64,000 nucleotides of DNA from Cavia porcellus. Lineage: Eukaryota; Chordata; Mammalia; Rodentia; Caviidae. How positions within the stretch are numbered: position 1 is the stretch's first letter; every line of letters starts with the position of its first letter. A program made the position numbers and the translations under genes. Shown here one piece after another: positions 12,161 through 24,292 of the stretch. The stretch spans positions 18,172,001-18,236,000 of the forward strand of contig NW_026947492.1 in NCBI RefSeq assembly GCF_034190915.1, in the 5' to 3' direction. The notes beneath the pieces are model-generated. The model did not search any database, had not been told where the DNA came from, and saw only the letters and a program-made list of their open reading frames with translations.

Positions 12161-14287
12161 TTAAATTGAAATATTTTATAACAAATCATTATTTTATTTT
12201 CACTCAAATCTAGTTTTCTCTGTTTAGCAACCTTGTCTATACATTACACATGGTTTCCATCCTTACAACTCAGTGCAAACTTTTCATGTTTCATTAGTGT
12301 TTTGTTTACTCAAGGACTTTTGCTGGGATTGTGATTCTAATTTACTAGGAAATAGTTTTAAGTTCTTGTTTTTCCCAGGCAACAATATTTCATTGAAATC
12401 CCTCTAATATTCTGTTATACATGAATTATAACTTATTTGTGAACTACATGTAGAAAGAAATTTGCGAATCTTTCTATTCCTTACCATTAAACGATAGTGA
12501 AGGTCATAATTTTGCATGTATATAGAAGTTTTATTTCAATAAAATAAATCAGTAAATTTTTTTGAGTTTTATGATCTGACAATTTTCACACAGCCTTAAT
12601 AGTTCACATTCCCCAAGCTAATGTCTGAATCTTTCCCTAGTATTTCTAAGTTGCATTTTCCTATTAAAGAGTTTGTGTATCTTTCCATAAATTTGTAACC
12701 TGAATTTCATTTTTACTCTATGCATGCTTATGTCCTCTCTACATATGCTATAGATTTTTGTCTTATAAAAATCATAGTAATCTAAATTTTAATAAACTAA
12801 TTAAAACTTAATTTACATTTCTGTAATCCAGTGTTTGTCTACTGAATTTTTGTTTATCCTGCCTAGCAGATGTTTCCAAGATTTACACAAGTATGTCTAC
12901 TTCAATGCACATGATATAAGCATAATAAACCTATTGCTTCTCTATTACAAGAAGCTTGAGATGACAGGCCATTTTCTCTTTTCTGGATACCTGCAAAGCC
13001 CCCAGAATCAATCCTGGCTTCATTCATTGTCTCTATCATTTATTCCACATGTTGCAGTTACTTATGCTTTAAATACAGGCGAGATTTGACTAAATATTTT
13101 ACTCTGTCATCTAGAGAAAGAAGTCTAAGTTTGACAAAGCTCTCTGAGCTCCAATATGACCAGATCCTTTCTTGTGCCCCTGTGTCTGTCCCCTCTGATT
13201 CTCCTTCTCCCTAAACTCATTCACCACAGCAGCCTTTACTGTCTTCCAAATCCGCGCAGTGTCTCCTTAAGGTTTTCACACCGCATTGTCCGTTACACTT
13301 GCCTAAGAGCAATCTTTTCAGATGTCTACCTTATATATCATTTTCTCAATGAATCAGGGGTCATGGCTGATTTAACTTTATGTCCTCAACACAAAATGTA
13401 TTTCCTGATATAGACTTACTCATTTTTAGGTTTTTTGTTTCCTTCTTAGAAATCACAGAGGCCGAGTGGAACTAGTAGAAAACTGTGTCTGAAAGTACTA
13501 ATTTAATTTTCATGACACTAAAAATTTCTACTAGAAGAATTTTTCATGAACTAGTATTTAAATATAATTTTACACTAAAATGAGAAAAAAATTGCATGAT
13601 CATTTGGGGGACTTACTAGGTTAATTAACCCAACACATCTGCCAATTATTGCCCATTTTGTTTTCTTACATGAGCCTCTGAGGAAGAGGGTAACAAGAAG
13701 ACAGAGTCTTGGATTTCTTTTACATTTCCTTTATCATTTATATGCTGTCACTTCTACCCTTTTGTGTCTCAGGAATTTTATTCTTTAAAAAAGATTCAAA
13801 ATGTGAGTAGTGGCCTGGTATTCACGCTGTCAGCAAAATACTGTGCACTACTGTATTCAATAACAAAGCTGATGTGTGAAAACAACAAAAGTAAAAAAAA
13901 AAATAAGTATAGGTGAAAACTTGGTTTATTAATAAAAAGCAGAGAGCTAAACTCACTGTTGTTCACACTGAAATATATAGCACCACAATAAATAAATAAC
14001 ATTTATCCTTTCATTACACAGCTTCTACATATTTTCCCAATGCTTATCTGGTTGAATAAAACAATATATTTTAATTTTTAAAATCTTTTTAAATATCTGA
14101 TGACTATCAATAGCTCTCCATACCTCCCCAAATTATGTTAGTGTATAGAAAAAAAATAGTTTGGTGAAATCAAGAAGTTATACCTTTTTATAGTTCAAGG
14201 AACTTGACATTAAAAAAGGGAGCCCTATGACTCTGTATGGCCTCAGACATTCAACTTGAAAGAGCTGATGGATATATAAATTTATAG

Positions 14288-14318
<31 letters not shown>

Positions 14319-15285
14319 GTTACAGCCAATCATGTCAGATCTTGAGAATGAGATGACTTTCTTCAAGAGACAGGACTTTATCTGGCTGGCCCATAAATAT
14401 GAATAGGTGCATCCACCTGTCCCCTGTGAGATTTGCTAATGGTGTATTTCCTGCCATACCAGCCAAGAAATCCCAAATCTGGTAGGACATACAGAATTCT
14501 AAATCATTACCAACCCATCATTCTCAGTGAATGTGTATCTGTCCTATTTAGAATGATGAAAGATTGTGGTCTTATTTTATGCTTTGACTTCTATTTTACA
14601 CTTTATTAGTATGTATATCTTATGGGAAATACATTTTTATGGCACATCCACACTTGCTTATATAATCATTACCCACTTGCCCCTCTTCTACACAGTCCCC
14701 TTCAATCTTTTCCACTTCTGTAGTGGAAGTGGAAATGTGCATTTTTGCCTTTCATTACCCAGAAGAGAAGATGTGGAATTGAAATATTAGTTATTTGATT
14801 TTAATAGGTATTCTCAGGTGCTCTATGCACAACCGAATGCTTGTTTTTGAGGAAACTGAATCAATTCATAGTGGCAATTTATTCAGATTGAGAAAAACAT
14901 TTAAAAACACAATGCAGTGTATTACACGTCAAATAGAAGAAATAATCAAGGAAAAAAATCACTAAAATGGAAACCAGACAACAGAACCCCTGCCCATGGG
15001 TAGGTAAACAGAAAGTGCTTCCAGGCACAGAGAACTGGCAGGAAATAGGAGAGGGGAAAATGAGGAGGTTATGTGTACAGAAACATACGGAATAAAGGTT
15101 AAAACTGTACTCACCACCAAGCAAATGTTCGGAGGTCTTGCAGATGATATTTCACTCTGCTGTTTTATCCACAGCTGCCTATTGACACATTTGATTACTT
15201 TACACATTATGCTTTCTCTAATTATGTAAATTACAGTTTTAAAAAGATAGGATCACTTTTTCATTGATGCAAACTCTCATGAAGG
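12161..15285. other. Spacer beyond the left arm, no gene
   Basis: AT-rich DNA with no convincing coding region. The part 13140-13410 has a 85-codon open frame, but its DNA looks like a worn L2-type 3' end (the block reading roughly TCTTTTCAGATGTCTACCTT then TCTCAATGAATC), so I do not call a gene. I found no partner for this stretch on the right, where an OR pseudogene and other DNA follow the arm. Confidence 0.45.
14285..14319. repeat. (GATA)n microsatellite
   Basis: About eight GATA units with one GATAAATA interruption. Confidence 0.9.
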
Positions 15286-15289
15286 AAGC

Positions 15290-15995
15290 ATTTGTTGGAG
15301 AATAAGAATCGTTTTAGAAATGTGTGGACTCTGTGCTTTGTCTTACTCAAACGAGAGCTACTATGTAGTGTGTAAGCCTGGGCGACTGATTTATTTCACT
15401 CAAAATTGTATTTTCCAGCCACACTCAGTTTCTCAGCGAAGACTCTAATTTGTCCTTTACAGCTAAGTACTATTCCACTATTTCATTTATCCAATCATCT
15501 GGAATTTTTTATCCAATCATCTGTTTTGGGATACACAGTTGCTTCCAGGATTTAGCTATGATGACTTGTGCTGCTCTAAACACTGGTATACATGAACCTC
15601 TGTAGAACAATGTCGTTAGCTGTTTGGGGAAGAGAACACAATAAAGATAGCTAAGTGGACACAAGAAAGCAGTTCTCAGGCAAATGGGAATGGGGCCAGA
15701 AGATCAAGGCAGACATAAAGGAGAAATAAGTAGAATAAGCATATGCCAGGTGTGGGAACCTGATTAGTCTCAATGAATGGAAACATTATATGTCATAAAC
15801 ATGAGCCAAGATTAATAACATCAACAAGAACAGAAATAGGGATAGAGGATTTAGAGTAGAGATAGAAAGGAGGATGTAGGAGGGAAGGGGAAGCAGATTT
15901 TAAAAAGAAACATGTTGTATTACGTAAATATAACCACTCCGATGATTTTTGTGAACTCTGTACTGCAAACATGCACTAAAAACAAAAACAAAACA
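15290..15995 (+). mobile_element. L1 3' end with inverted 5' part
   Basis: The first half (15290-15600) reads as L1 ORF2 3' DNA in reverse orientation, for example the GCACAAGTCATCATAGC region. The second half (15600-15995) reads as a purine-rich L1 3' UTR in forward orientation and ends in an A-rich tail. A head-to-head arrangement of 5' and 3' parts of one truncated L1 is the usual product of twin priming during reverse transcription. Confidence 0.55.
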
Positions 15996-17655
15996 CATGT
16001 GATAATTAAAAGATTCTTTGTTGTTTTTCTAATGACAGAGTGCCAGAAAGCTTTCTCCTGAAAAATGCAAAATCACATTGAGAAAACACATTTCACAAAA
16101 TCTCAGTCTCTGCTGACAGTAACTTTGGCAATTTTTAACTAAAGTTTCAAGCCAAAGTTTGGTCATCTGTTCATATATCCCTGTATACATCAGACAGTAA
16201 TAAACAAATTCTTATCCATAGCTCTTATTTTATGTAACTGAGGATTTCTAGTTCTTCTTTGTGCTCCTTATCTCTTTCATTTCTATAACTTAGGAAAATT
16301 GCTTATCTACTAATGTGTGATATTAAATGCTGCAACTCAACATTTGGGACTCAAAAGCTATGAAGTTGAATTAAAATTATAGTTCATGGTTCTGACAATC
16401 TTTATGATGTATAATAAATATAATAAAGGATTTTAACTATGATGAAATATTCCTACATTTCTGGGTGCCTAAGTATTTTTTTCATCACACACTATCCAGA
16501 ATAATTTTTCAAAAATGATCCAGACATTCTCTTAGATATGACTACCCTAATTATCACGAAATAAATGTACACCACTGGATATAGATTGACTTGGTTTCAT
16601 AGACACTAATAAATATTCTGCATTGGGTGTGGAAGCGAATTACCTACCAAACTGGTCAAGATTATCCTCCAGTAATCATTCAAATTATGCTCTCCTCTTG
16701 TGAGTTGTATGCCACCAAAATTGTTTATCTATGCTTGAGTATTCTAAACAGATTTTTTGATTAGTCTGATGTTCAGTTCATTATAGCTATAAACAATTTT
16801 TTAAAAATCTAATGTATGGTTATATTCAGCAATTATATATTTGAAATATTTTATGAAATTGATAGATAATAACTACCATGAAAATCTACAAATAGAGTAT
16901 CATCCACACACTGTGAACCTTCTATGTGAGGTCAGATATGAGTTGGAATAGGAGACTTGTTGCTGATGCTGGGATTCACAGAGAACAATTAACACTCATT
17001 ATTTCAATCATCTACCTTATGCATTTCCCTTAATTGAATAAAACAGGTTAAAAGGAACATAATGGCTCATTCTCAATTAACAGAACTATGAAATATAAAA
17101 TGATATATTACTATCTAGAAATTTATTAGAGTATTTTGCTTACATTTGTGTTTTGAATAATTTTTATACATTGAATCTCTTATTTTTTACAAAGTAAAAA
17201 TAAACAATAATTTTAAGACCTCGTAGTTTTGGAATCAACACATGAAATCCTAGTATCAGTTCTAACATGTAAACTTTGATTTGGACCCAGCTGGGAACAT
17301 CCCTGAGTATGAGAGCCATCATGTCTGAAATAAGAATATTGTGGATTCTCTCTCCCCCATTGGCCTCCCATTTCTTCCGTAAGAAGAATAGCAATTGACA
17401 GCCGACACAATGTGAAGGAAACTGTGAAAGACTTCTAAGAATTAAAGCAGTACCTACTGTATCTCTATACATTGGATTTTTGCACTTCATATCACAGACA
17501 CAATAACCAGTGCGGAAGATTCCACCAGGCTCCTGCTCACTGAGGAAGATGGAGGCTCTTCCTCATCAGTAAAACTTCATGACAACAAGAAACATTCTAA
17601 GGCAAGTATAACATTAAACAAAACTTTGCCTATAAGCCATTTGATCTAGTGATGT
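15996..17655. other. Gene-free AT-rich stretch
   Basis: No repeat family or gene that I can name. The 108-codon - strand frame at 17164-17490 has no recognisable motif and overlaps a second frame of similar quality, as expected of chance. The end of the region may belong to the 5' part of the repeat that starts near 17660. Confidence 0.4.
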
Positions 17656-17659
17656 TATC

Positions 17660-18495
17660 AGCTGAAAACTGGTGGTCACATTAACACCAGGTGAATTAAA
17701 TCAGCATGGTGCTGAGTAAAGATGGCTGAAGAAAGTTGTCAGCATAAATGAAGACCTGGAGAACAAGAGTGGGGCATTGTGTGTTCTCTAAATGTTGCTG
17801 TTTTCAGCTGTTGGTTCTCTTAGAGGAACTTGTCATAGCCATTTTCCTGATAGGAATTCAGCCATTCTCATCAGAAGAGCTCAGGACCTTGTTGGTGAAA
17901 ATGGCTGTGGTACACTTTGGGGGATCTCTACTGCTTATGTTGAGCATCGCTTCCTGGCTCCAGAGGGGAAGATGGGTGCTGTTTAATCTCCAGGAGAAAC
18001 TTGTCACGCTGGCTTCCTGATATGTTATCATCACAGGAGCTCTGGATCTCATTACCACTGAAGATGGCTGTGGTACTTTTCAGGGGAGCTCCGATCATTA
18101 TTTTGAATTTTGTCATTTCTTGGCTCTGGTGTAGAACCCTCAACTTACTAGCACATCTTCTTCACTCCACTGCCATAGAACATCTGGCTTCCACTACTGA
18201 CCTTTGAGTATTCCCAGTGCAGATCCATAAAACAGACTGCCATGGGTCATTGTTGGGGGCTCTAGGCCTCCAGTTGGCCTTGTGGGAGGCATTGTCATGG
18301 GCTCCAGGTTTTTACCTGGACTCAAATGGGACATTGCTGTGGGATCCGGGGCCCTTGACTGCATTTTCTAGGTGTTTAATTTTGTGGACAGATTTCCTGC
18401 ACTTTCTTATATTTAACTCTGATGACTATCATAAAATAATAATATAAATTCTGTGTCCTGCAGGTAATTGTTCTTGCAACTCCTGACTTCAACAA
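17660..18495 (+). repeat. Unclassified ~0.8 kb interspersed repeat, copy A
   Basis: One of three copies in the window (others at 18865-19625 on - and 36675-37530 on +). It starts near AACTGGTGGTCA and ends near CCTGACTTCAACA. Inside is an imperfect tandem repeat of about 160 bases: the block GATGGCTGTGGTAC followed by a GGGGAGCTCT-like site occurs at about 17900 and again at about 18062, each preceded by a CTTGTCA...GGCTTCCTGAT stretch. A length near 0.8 kb, lack of coding potential and TG...CA-like ends would suit an LTR, but I see no clear TATA box, polyA signal or flanking duplication. Several overlapping short frames here are chance. Confidence 0.7.
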
Positions 18496-18864
18496 GTAGT
18501 AAGCTTAAATACTACTTAATTATCAGTGAAGTACCCCAGTACAAAAAAGAAAAACAATCCTGCCATACTTATGGAAAGCTGCCATGAAGACATGTTTCTG
18601 CCCAGTGAGAGAAAAACAGAGAGAAGAGCCAAGTATTTTTAATTAAACTTCCAATCCTGTAGGAATTATAAGTGAAAAATATGAAAATTTACACCCAGGA
18701 CCCAGGGTCAATCTGGTGTTATTTTACTTTAACATTTACAGAACCACTTACTTTTAATAAGTGGGAGAAAATCTTTAATGACATAGGAAAATAGAAATTT
18801 CTTCCTTAATACTGTTCTTCACTAGAACAAGTAGTAAAGAACAGCACTGACAGTTGTAGTCAGG

Positions 18865-19625
18865 GGTTATGCAGAGAACAATTAGAATCATGACATGGAG
18901 TTTATAATATTGTTTCATGATGGTCACTGGGAGTTAACACAAGAAAATGCTGGAAATCTATCCACAACACCAAAGGCATAGAATATTTAGCCAAGGGCCT
19001 GAATCCCATAGCAATGCCCCACATGAGTCCAGATGAAAACCCAGAACTCATGAAAATGCCTCCCACAAGTCCAACTGGGGATGTAGAGCACATAAGAAGG
19101 ACTCAAGCCAGTCTCTTTTATGGATCTGTACTGGTAAGGTCGAAAGGTCAGTGGTGGAAGCCAGTAAGTCTATGCCAGCAGGGTCAAGGCGCTGTGCTGG
19201 TAGGTTGAGGGTTCTACCCTGGAGCTGAAAAGTCATACTCACAACAAAGTCCAGGGCTGTTCTGAAAAGCACCACAGCCATCCTCAGTGACATGGAGGCC
19301 CCAAGCTCCTCCAATAGTGAGCACTGTCGAGTACATGCCAGGAAACCAGCATGACTAGTTCATCCTGGAGACCAAGCAACACATGTCTTCCCCTCTGGAG
19401 CCAGGAAGCAATGCTCGATGTGAGGATTAGAGCTTCTCCAGGAGAACCAATAGTTCAAACAACAACTTGTAGGAGAACCCATAATGCCTCAACGCAATAA
19501 CACATTAACACATAGCTTCTCCTTTTCCACCTCTCTATTTATGCTGGCAGTTTTCCTCAGGTGGAACATCTATGCTCAGCACCATGCTGATATAATCCAG
19601 CTGGCATTAAGTTGACCACCAGTTC
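18865..19625 (-). repeat. Unclassified ~0.8 kb repeat, copy B (inverted)
   Basis: The reverse complement matches copy A along most of its length, from AACTGGTGGTCAACTTAA at the right edge to ACCCCTGACTACAAC at the left. Copies A and B are tail-to-tail with a spacer of about 370 bases, so the RNA or single strand could fold into a long hairpin. This copy is somewhat shorter, with small deletions. Confidence 0.7.
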
Positions 19626-19984
19626 TTAAACCATAATGACAGTCAAAATGGTAAAGCAAGGAAAAAGCTGTACTATAGGTAAATAGAAACACATTGTGAG
19701 AAGATTCCAATTTCCTTTAGAATGATAAAAAAGAAAATAAATTAAATAAGTCTTTGCTATATGCTCACTTCCAAACATCTTGTTTTAACAAATTCAAAGA
19801 TATATTTACTGTCAATTACATATAGTACAATTACAAGTACATATAGTAAAATTACAAATTTTAACTTAAATGTACAAAGTGTAAATACTTTGCAGGAAAA
19901 AAAATAAAAAAAAATAATGTCTCTAAAATGTTGTAGTTAAATATACTGCATCTTTCTGGCCTGTAATGACACACGTGGTGACAG

Positions 19985-20893
19985 GGTATTTAATCAACAC
20001 TTTCTCCTGCTCAGGGATTTTCTCAGAGCAGATTTTACATCTTCATTTTTAAGCTTTTAAATTTAATTGTTCATCATAGGGACTGCTGGTGTAAAACGCA
20101 GAAGTTTTTACCTTATCCATAGGCCCAAAAAAGGCTTAAAATACTTATAAACACCTAGTCCAAAGAAGAAAGAAACTAATATGTGGGAATTGCAGTTTCT
20201 GAATGATTTTGACCTGCCCTCAGTGCAGCTGATGGGAGACAATGGAAAGGATTAAACAATAAAGATAAAGATAGATAAACTGGGCCAGATGACGTGGTTA
20301 CTCCCATGACAAATACCAACAGCTCAGTGACATAGGTGCCGGTGTAGGAGAGCTGGATCCCAGGGAGAATGTCATAGAAATACAAATGAGAGCGTCACAG
20401 AAATAGGAGTTTCTGGTGTTTGTGTCACAGGTCAATCTCAGCATGCATCCTGTGTGGGCCATGACACCAGATGATGCCATCAGGTATGAACCAAGTGTTA
20501 GGTTGCAACACATTTGGGGAGACAGGAAAATGTTATACAACAATGACTTAAACAGGGACACATACAAATCATAAGGTTTAGACATCAGCACATAGCATAA
20601 AGAAATGACAAAAAACGTAGAGCAGGGTTGCATATCTGATGTAAGATTATATTTTTTAATATGCAGTTTACTGATATTGTGGGAGTAAGCACAGAAAATC
20701 AGCAGAAGTCAGCGCTGTAAGGAAGAAACTACATCGGTATATGAAAGTCCAAACTCAGCCTATTAAAGGCCACAATTCCCAATATAGTGACCACATAGAT
20801 TACTACAAAGAGCATAACTATCCAAAGATTTCTCTGGTCTGTCAACTGCACCAGACTAAATTCAGTCATGAAAGGGCCTTTTTCAGGAGACAT
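19985..20893 (-). pseudogene. OR8B-like olfactory receptor pseudogene
   Basis: A decayed receptor exon. The start codon lies at 20893-20891, with an N-terminus resembling PEKGPFMTEF. Recognisable pieces in order are a damaged TM1 and TM2, a TM3 end where the DRY motif is replaced (AYDRY reads as a KPYDLY-like string), the block [20 protein letters not shown], the YFCD/CDILP extracellular loop 2 region and YVTELLVFVMG of TM5. Frames change at least three times and TM6-TM7 are barely readable. A related fragment in inverted orientation lies at 33627-34000 and shares 5' flanking DNA with it. Confidence 0.88.
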
Positions 20894-22850
20894 TCTTCTC
20901 CAGGTCAATGGAGAACAGTAAATAAAGGTCCACTAGAGAACAATTTGGGTCTTCCAGTGTTAGTTCTTTCCCCTCCCTTGAGGTGCATTCTGGGAACACC
21001 TGAAAGTAGCCCAGAATGAACAGAACATGAAAGAGGAAGAAAGTGCTCAAAAGGAAAGACAAACTAGGGTAGGGGAAAAGAGGAAAGAAAGAAGATTATA
21101 TGTAGATAGGAAGATAGACAGAGAGACAAGATAGACAATTATACTACTAATCTCTATTAGTTCATCAAAAAGAAGAGTTTCTGCTCACATTGTTTGATAG
21201 TTCGATCATTTTTTCATGCTTACATCTTGTGATATGAATGACTACTTTGACGATAATATGCAGTATAGTGACAAGTGCTAAACTATTATTTTGTTTTGAA
21301 ATTCTATACAATCATTTTTATTCTTTTTTCATTTTTAAAATTTAAAAAAATGTACAAATACTCATAAACCAAAAAGAATCATCCTGTGTGCAGCATAACT
21401 TACACTGCAGAGAAGATTCAGTGAGACTGAATAAGAACATGACTTCTGAATAAAACAGAATAAAAAAGAAGAAGAAACTAGGACACATTTTTTCACATCA
21501 CATATCTGTCCCTGGAACCCTCCCTTGGTCAGTAAAGCTAGAGGCAGGAGACATGTCAGCCTGGTGCTGCCTTTTAGGGCAGATTAGACCATGATGGGGT
21601 GGGAATTAGTATATTTTTCCTACTTCAAAAGTGAAAGATCAGATTCTAAGAGAGGTTATTTATTCTACAATGTCACAGAAAAAGTAACAAATCTGGATGA
21701 GCGCGAGTTCTTTCCTAGAGAGTAAAGCATCCACAGTGGTGCTATCACACTTTTATCACCTACTATCTTCAAGCACTCCTTGCTGCCTGGAGTGATGTCT
21801 TTTGCCAGAGTTGACAGATTGGAGCAAAGAGGGAAATGACACAGGCCAGGGAGCTGGTCTTCCATCCAACACTAAGGGCGGCGAAAAACATAGAATTCAG
21901 TAACATCATCATCAGTCCAGACTTAGATATTCTTAATGCTGTGTTTTATGCCTTATGTTTCCTGTGGGAGGAAGGATTTTGAGATTCTGAGGTTTGGTGT
22001 CCTATGATTCTGGGAGGTTGTAATCATGATTATTTTTGATATACCCTGGGATCTTTTTTCAATATGTCATAATTTGTAATTATGATATTAGCTATGTGGC
22101 AGCAGACAAAAAGTCTTTATTACCACATTTGCTACTTATGAGACACAGAGAATTTAACGTGATTTTAGGGAATAAACATGGAATTATAGACAAAATGCAG
22201 AAACATGCAGTCTGCTCACCAGACAACAGATGCCAGGTGTAAATATGACATAAGGGAATTGTATTTACACCCAGAGCCATGATCTGTTTTTAACCACTGA
22301 AATTCATGCACTTTTACTCAGATTCCACTTCAACATACAAGGTGAATGCTCCAAAGTGGAGTGAAAAATAAATTCCATTTCCCCATTAATTTCAGTTCTG
22401 TAGGGAATCTACTGGTTGGGTTTTTCCCATCATTCTTCATGCATCTCAATCCGATATTTCCCACATCTGTTTCCAGGCTTCCTATGTCTATTACTGAAAA
22501 TGGCCACAGGTGCAAGTCATTCGGTGCAAGTCACATCAACTGCAATAACCCCAAAATGTCTTTCAATCACTCATGTTCCTTCTAAAGTATTTACTTGTAG
22601 AAACTTCCTAGGAATCTCTCCCTGGGTGTCTTGCTCAGTCTTTAAATGGAAGAACTCAGTAATAATGCCATCCTCATAGTAAATGGTGGATTCAACAATA
22701 TTCTAAGGTCTGTGTTTTAATCCCTCCTTCCCAGCATGCTTTTTAACCAAAATACCTGAGAGGAACTCCTGAAGTATTTATAGATATTATAGTGTCTGAC
22801 TAACTTAGTTATTTTTTCCACATTTCTTACCTGCTTAGGAATAGAGGCTC
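19985..22850. repeat. Inner inverted repeat, left copy
   Basis: Besides the OR relic, its 5' flank (20930-22850) matches the reverse complement of 32070-33610. Anchors: 20938-21020 with 33525-33608, 21400-21450 with 33430-33480, 21525-21550 with 33345-33375, 22110-22265 with 32600-32765, 22340-22500 with 32400-32560, 22590-22720 with 32170-32310, and 22740-22850 with 32075-32170. Order is conserved. No coding frame is shared between the two copies apart from the OR relic. Confidence 0.8.
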
Positions 22851-24290
22851 TATATCCACAATGACTCCCATCCCTTCTCCTCAGATACAAAACAGGCTTA
22901 GCTACACTTTTAACAAAATGTCTGGAATAAACAAATGCATACACAGAAAGCAAATTGACTACATTCCAGGATCTTTACTTCTGAACTGTATCCATAAACT
23001 ATAGTGCCCAATTATACACTGTTGAATATCAGATTAATTAATGTAAATAATTCATACGTAACAACCCAGGGCATACCAATATTAAACTCTAACCACCCCA
23101 TAAATCATTTCTCTGCCATAATCATCTTAGCTCAGGGCATCATTGCAATAGAAATCCCATTTTAAAGTTCCTGCTGAAATATTTCTCCAGAAGTTTTCTC
23201 TACTCCTTTGCAATTCTCCTGTTACTCTCCATTGATCAAAGATGCACAATAGATTCAAAGGCTGGACTTTGCATCTCTACCTGCGTGACCTTAAGCATGA
23301 ACATTTTTTCATCAAGAGAAAAGAATAAAATGACGTTCTTAACTGAAACTTTAAAGAATGTGACACTCAGTATGGGACACTGGGTTAAGATATTCTTCTA
23401 AGAGAGCTGTGGACAAATTTATGATTACAAAAAGTAAGTCCCACCTGGGTAAGATTCGTTCCATATATTTTGATGTGTGTTTCTAAAGGGCGCCAAGACA
23501 ATAGACTTTGCCTTGCAAAACTCAGTCCTGGTTATGTAGCTGAAGAAGTAAAGAATCTCAGCATCACATGTGAGACAGTGTTCACTAGTCAGGAATACCA
23601 CATGCGGTTAAGAATGACAGACACAAACCATCAATATTTGGACAAATATTTTCAGTATAATTTCTTACAATATGTTAGTGGTCTTTAGCAGTAACATTGG
23701 AAAATTTTTAGCACAGTCACAGGCCTCACCAATCCTAATATATCCACAGGTACATAAATGTTATGCAAGGCCAGGGACTCAGCTCAGCAGTTCAGATGCT
23801 TGCCTGGTAAGCACCAGATCATGAATTTCATCCCTGGTATAAAAGAACAAAACAAAACAAAGAATGTTATGCAAAATATACAACTGCAATAGAGATGTGA
23901 AGTTAAAACTCTCAATACAACCACCATCAAAAAATGCTGAAAAAAATCTGGAAATATATACTGTGTCCACAATTTCTATCATCCTGTTTGTGTTAAAGTA
24001 GTTACAAGTACTAGAAAACTTGAAACAGTAGTAATTTCATATATTTTTTCATATATGGAGATTGTGCTCTAGATTGAAACCATCTTGGAACTAACGCTGT
24101 CTCAGATCCATAAACAGGTACTTCTGGTATATTCATAGTGGGCAGAAGGAGAAAAGACAGTACAATAAAATTCCCACCCAGATGGCAGAATGAAAGATGA
24201 AGACAAGCTGAAAAAAAAAATAGAAGGAGATCAGGAAGCCAAGAAAAAGTCCAAGTAATGTGAGCAGGGACCCAGGCAGCTTCACTGTTC
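22850..24290. other. Gene-free stretch with one ID SINE
   Basis: Downstream of the OR pseudogene at 24293 and beyond the inner repeat. Apart from the ID element at 23769-23862 I recognise nothing; the short frames present are not supported by any motif. Confidence 0.45.
23769..23862 (+). mobile_element. ID-type SINE with target-site duplication
   Basis: An ID body with A box (CTCAGCTCAGCAG), the GCTTGCCTGGTAAGCACC core and an (AAAC)n tail. The 12-base direct repeat AATGTTATGCAA lies immediately on both sides (23757-23768 and 23863-23874). This fixes the element ends. Confidence 0.88.
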
Positions 24291-24292
24291 AC

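Noticed and set aside
13156..13413. 85-codon frame with a hydrophobic start
   Set aside because: The DNA looks like a worn L2-type repeat; no gene evidence.
17164..17490. 108-codon frame on the - strand
   Set aside because: No motif, overlapped by a second frame of similar quality; treated as chance.
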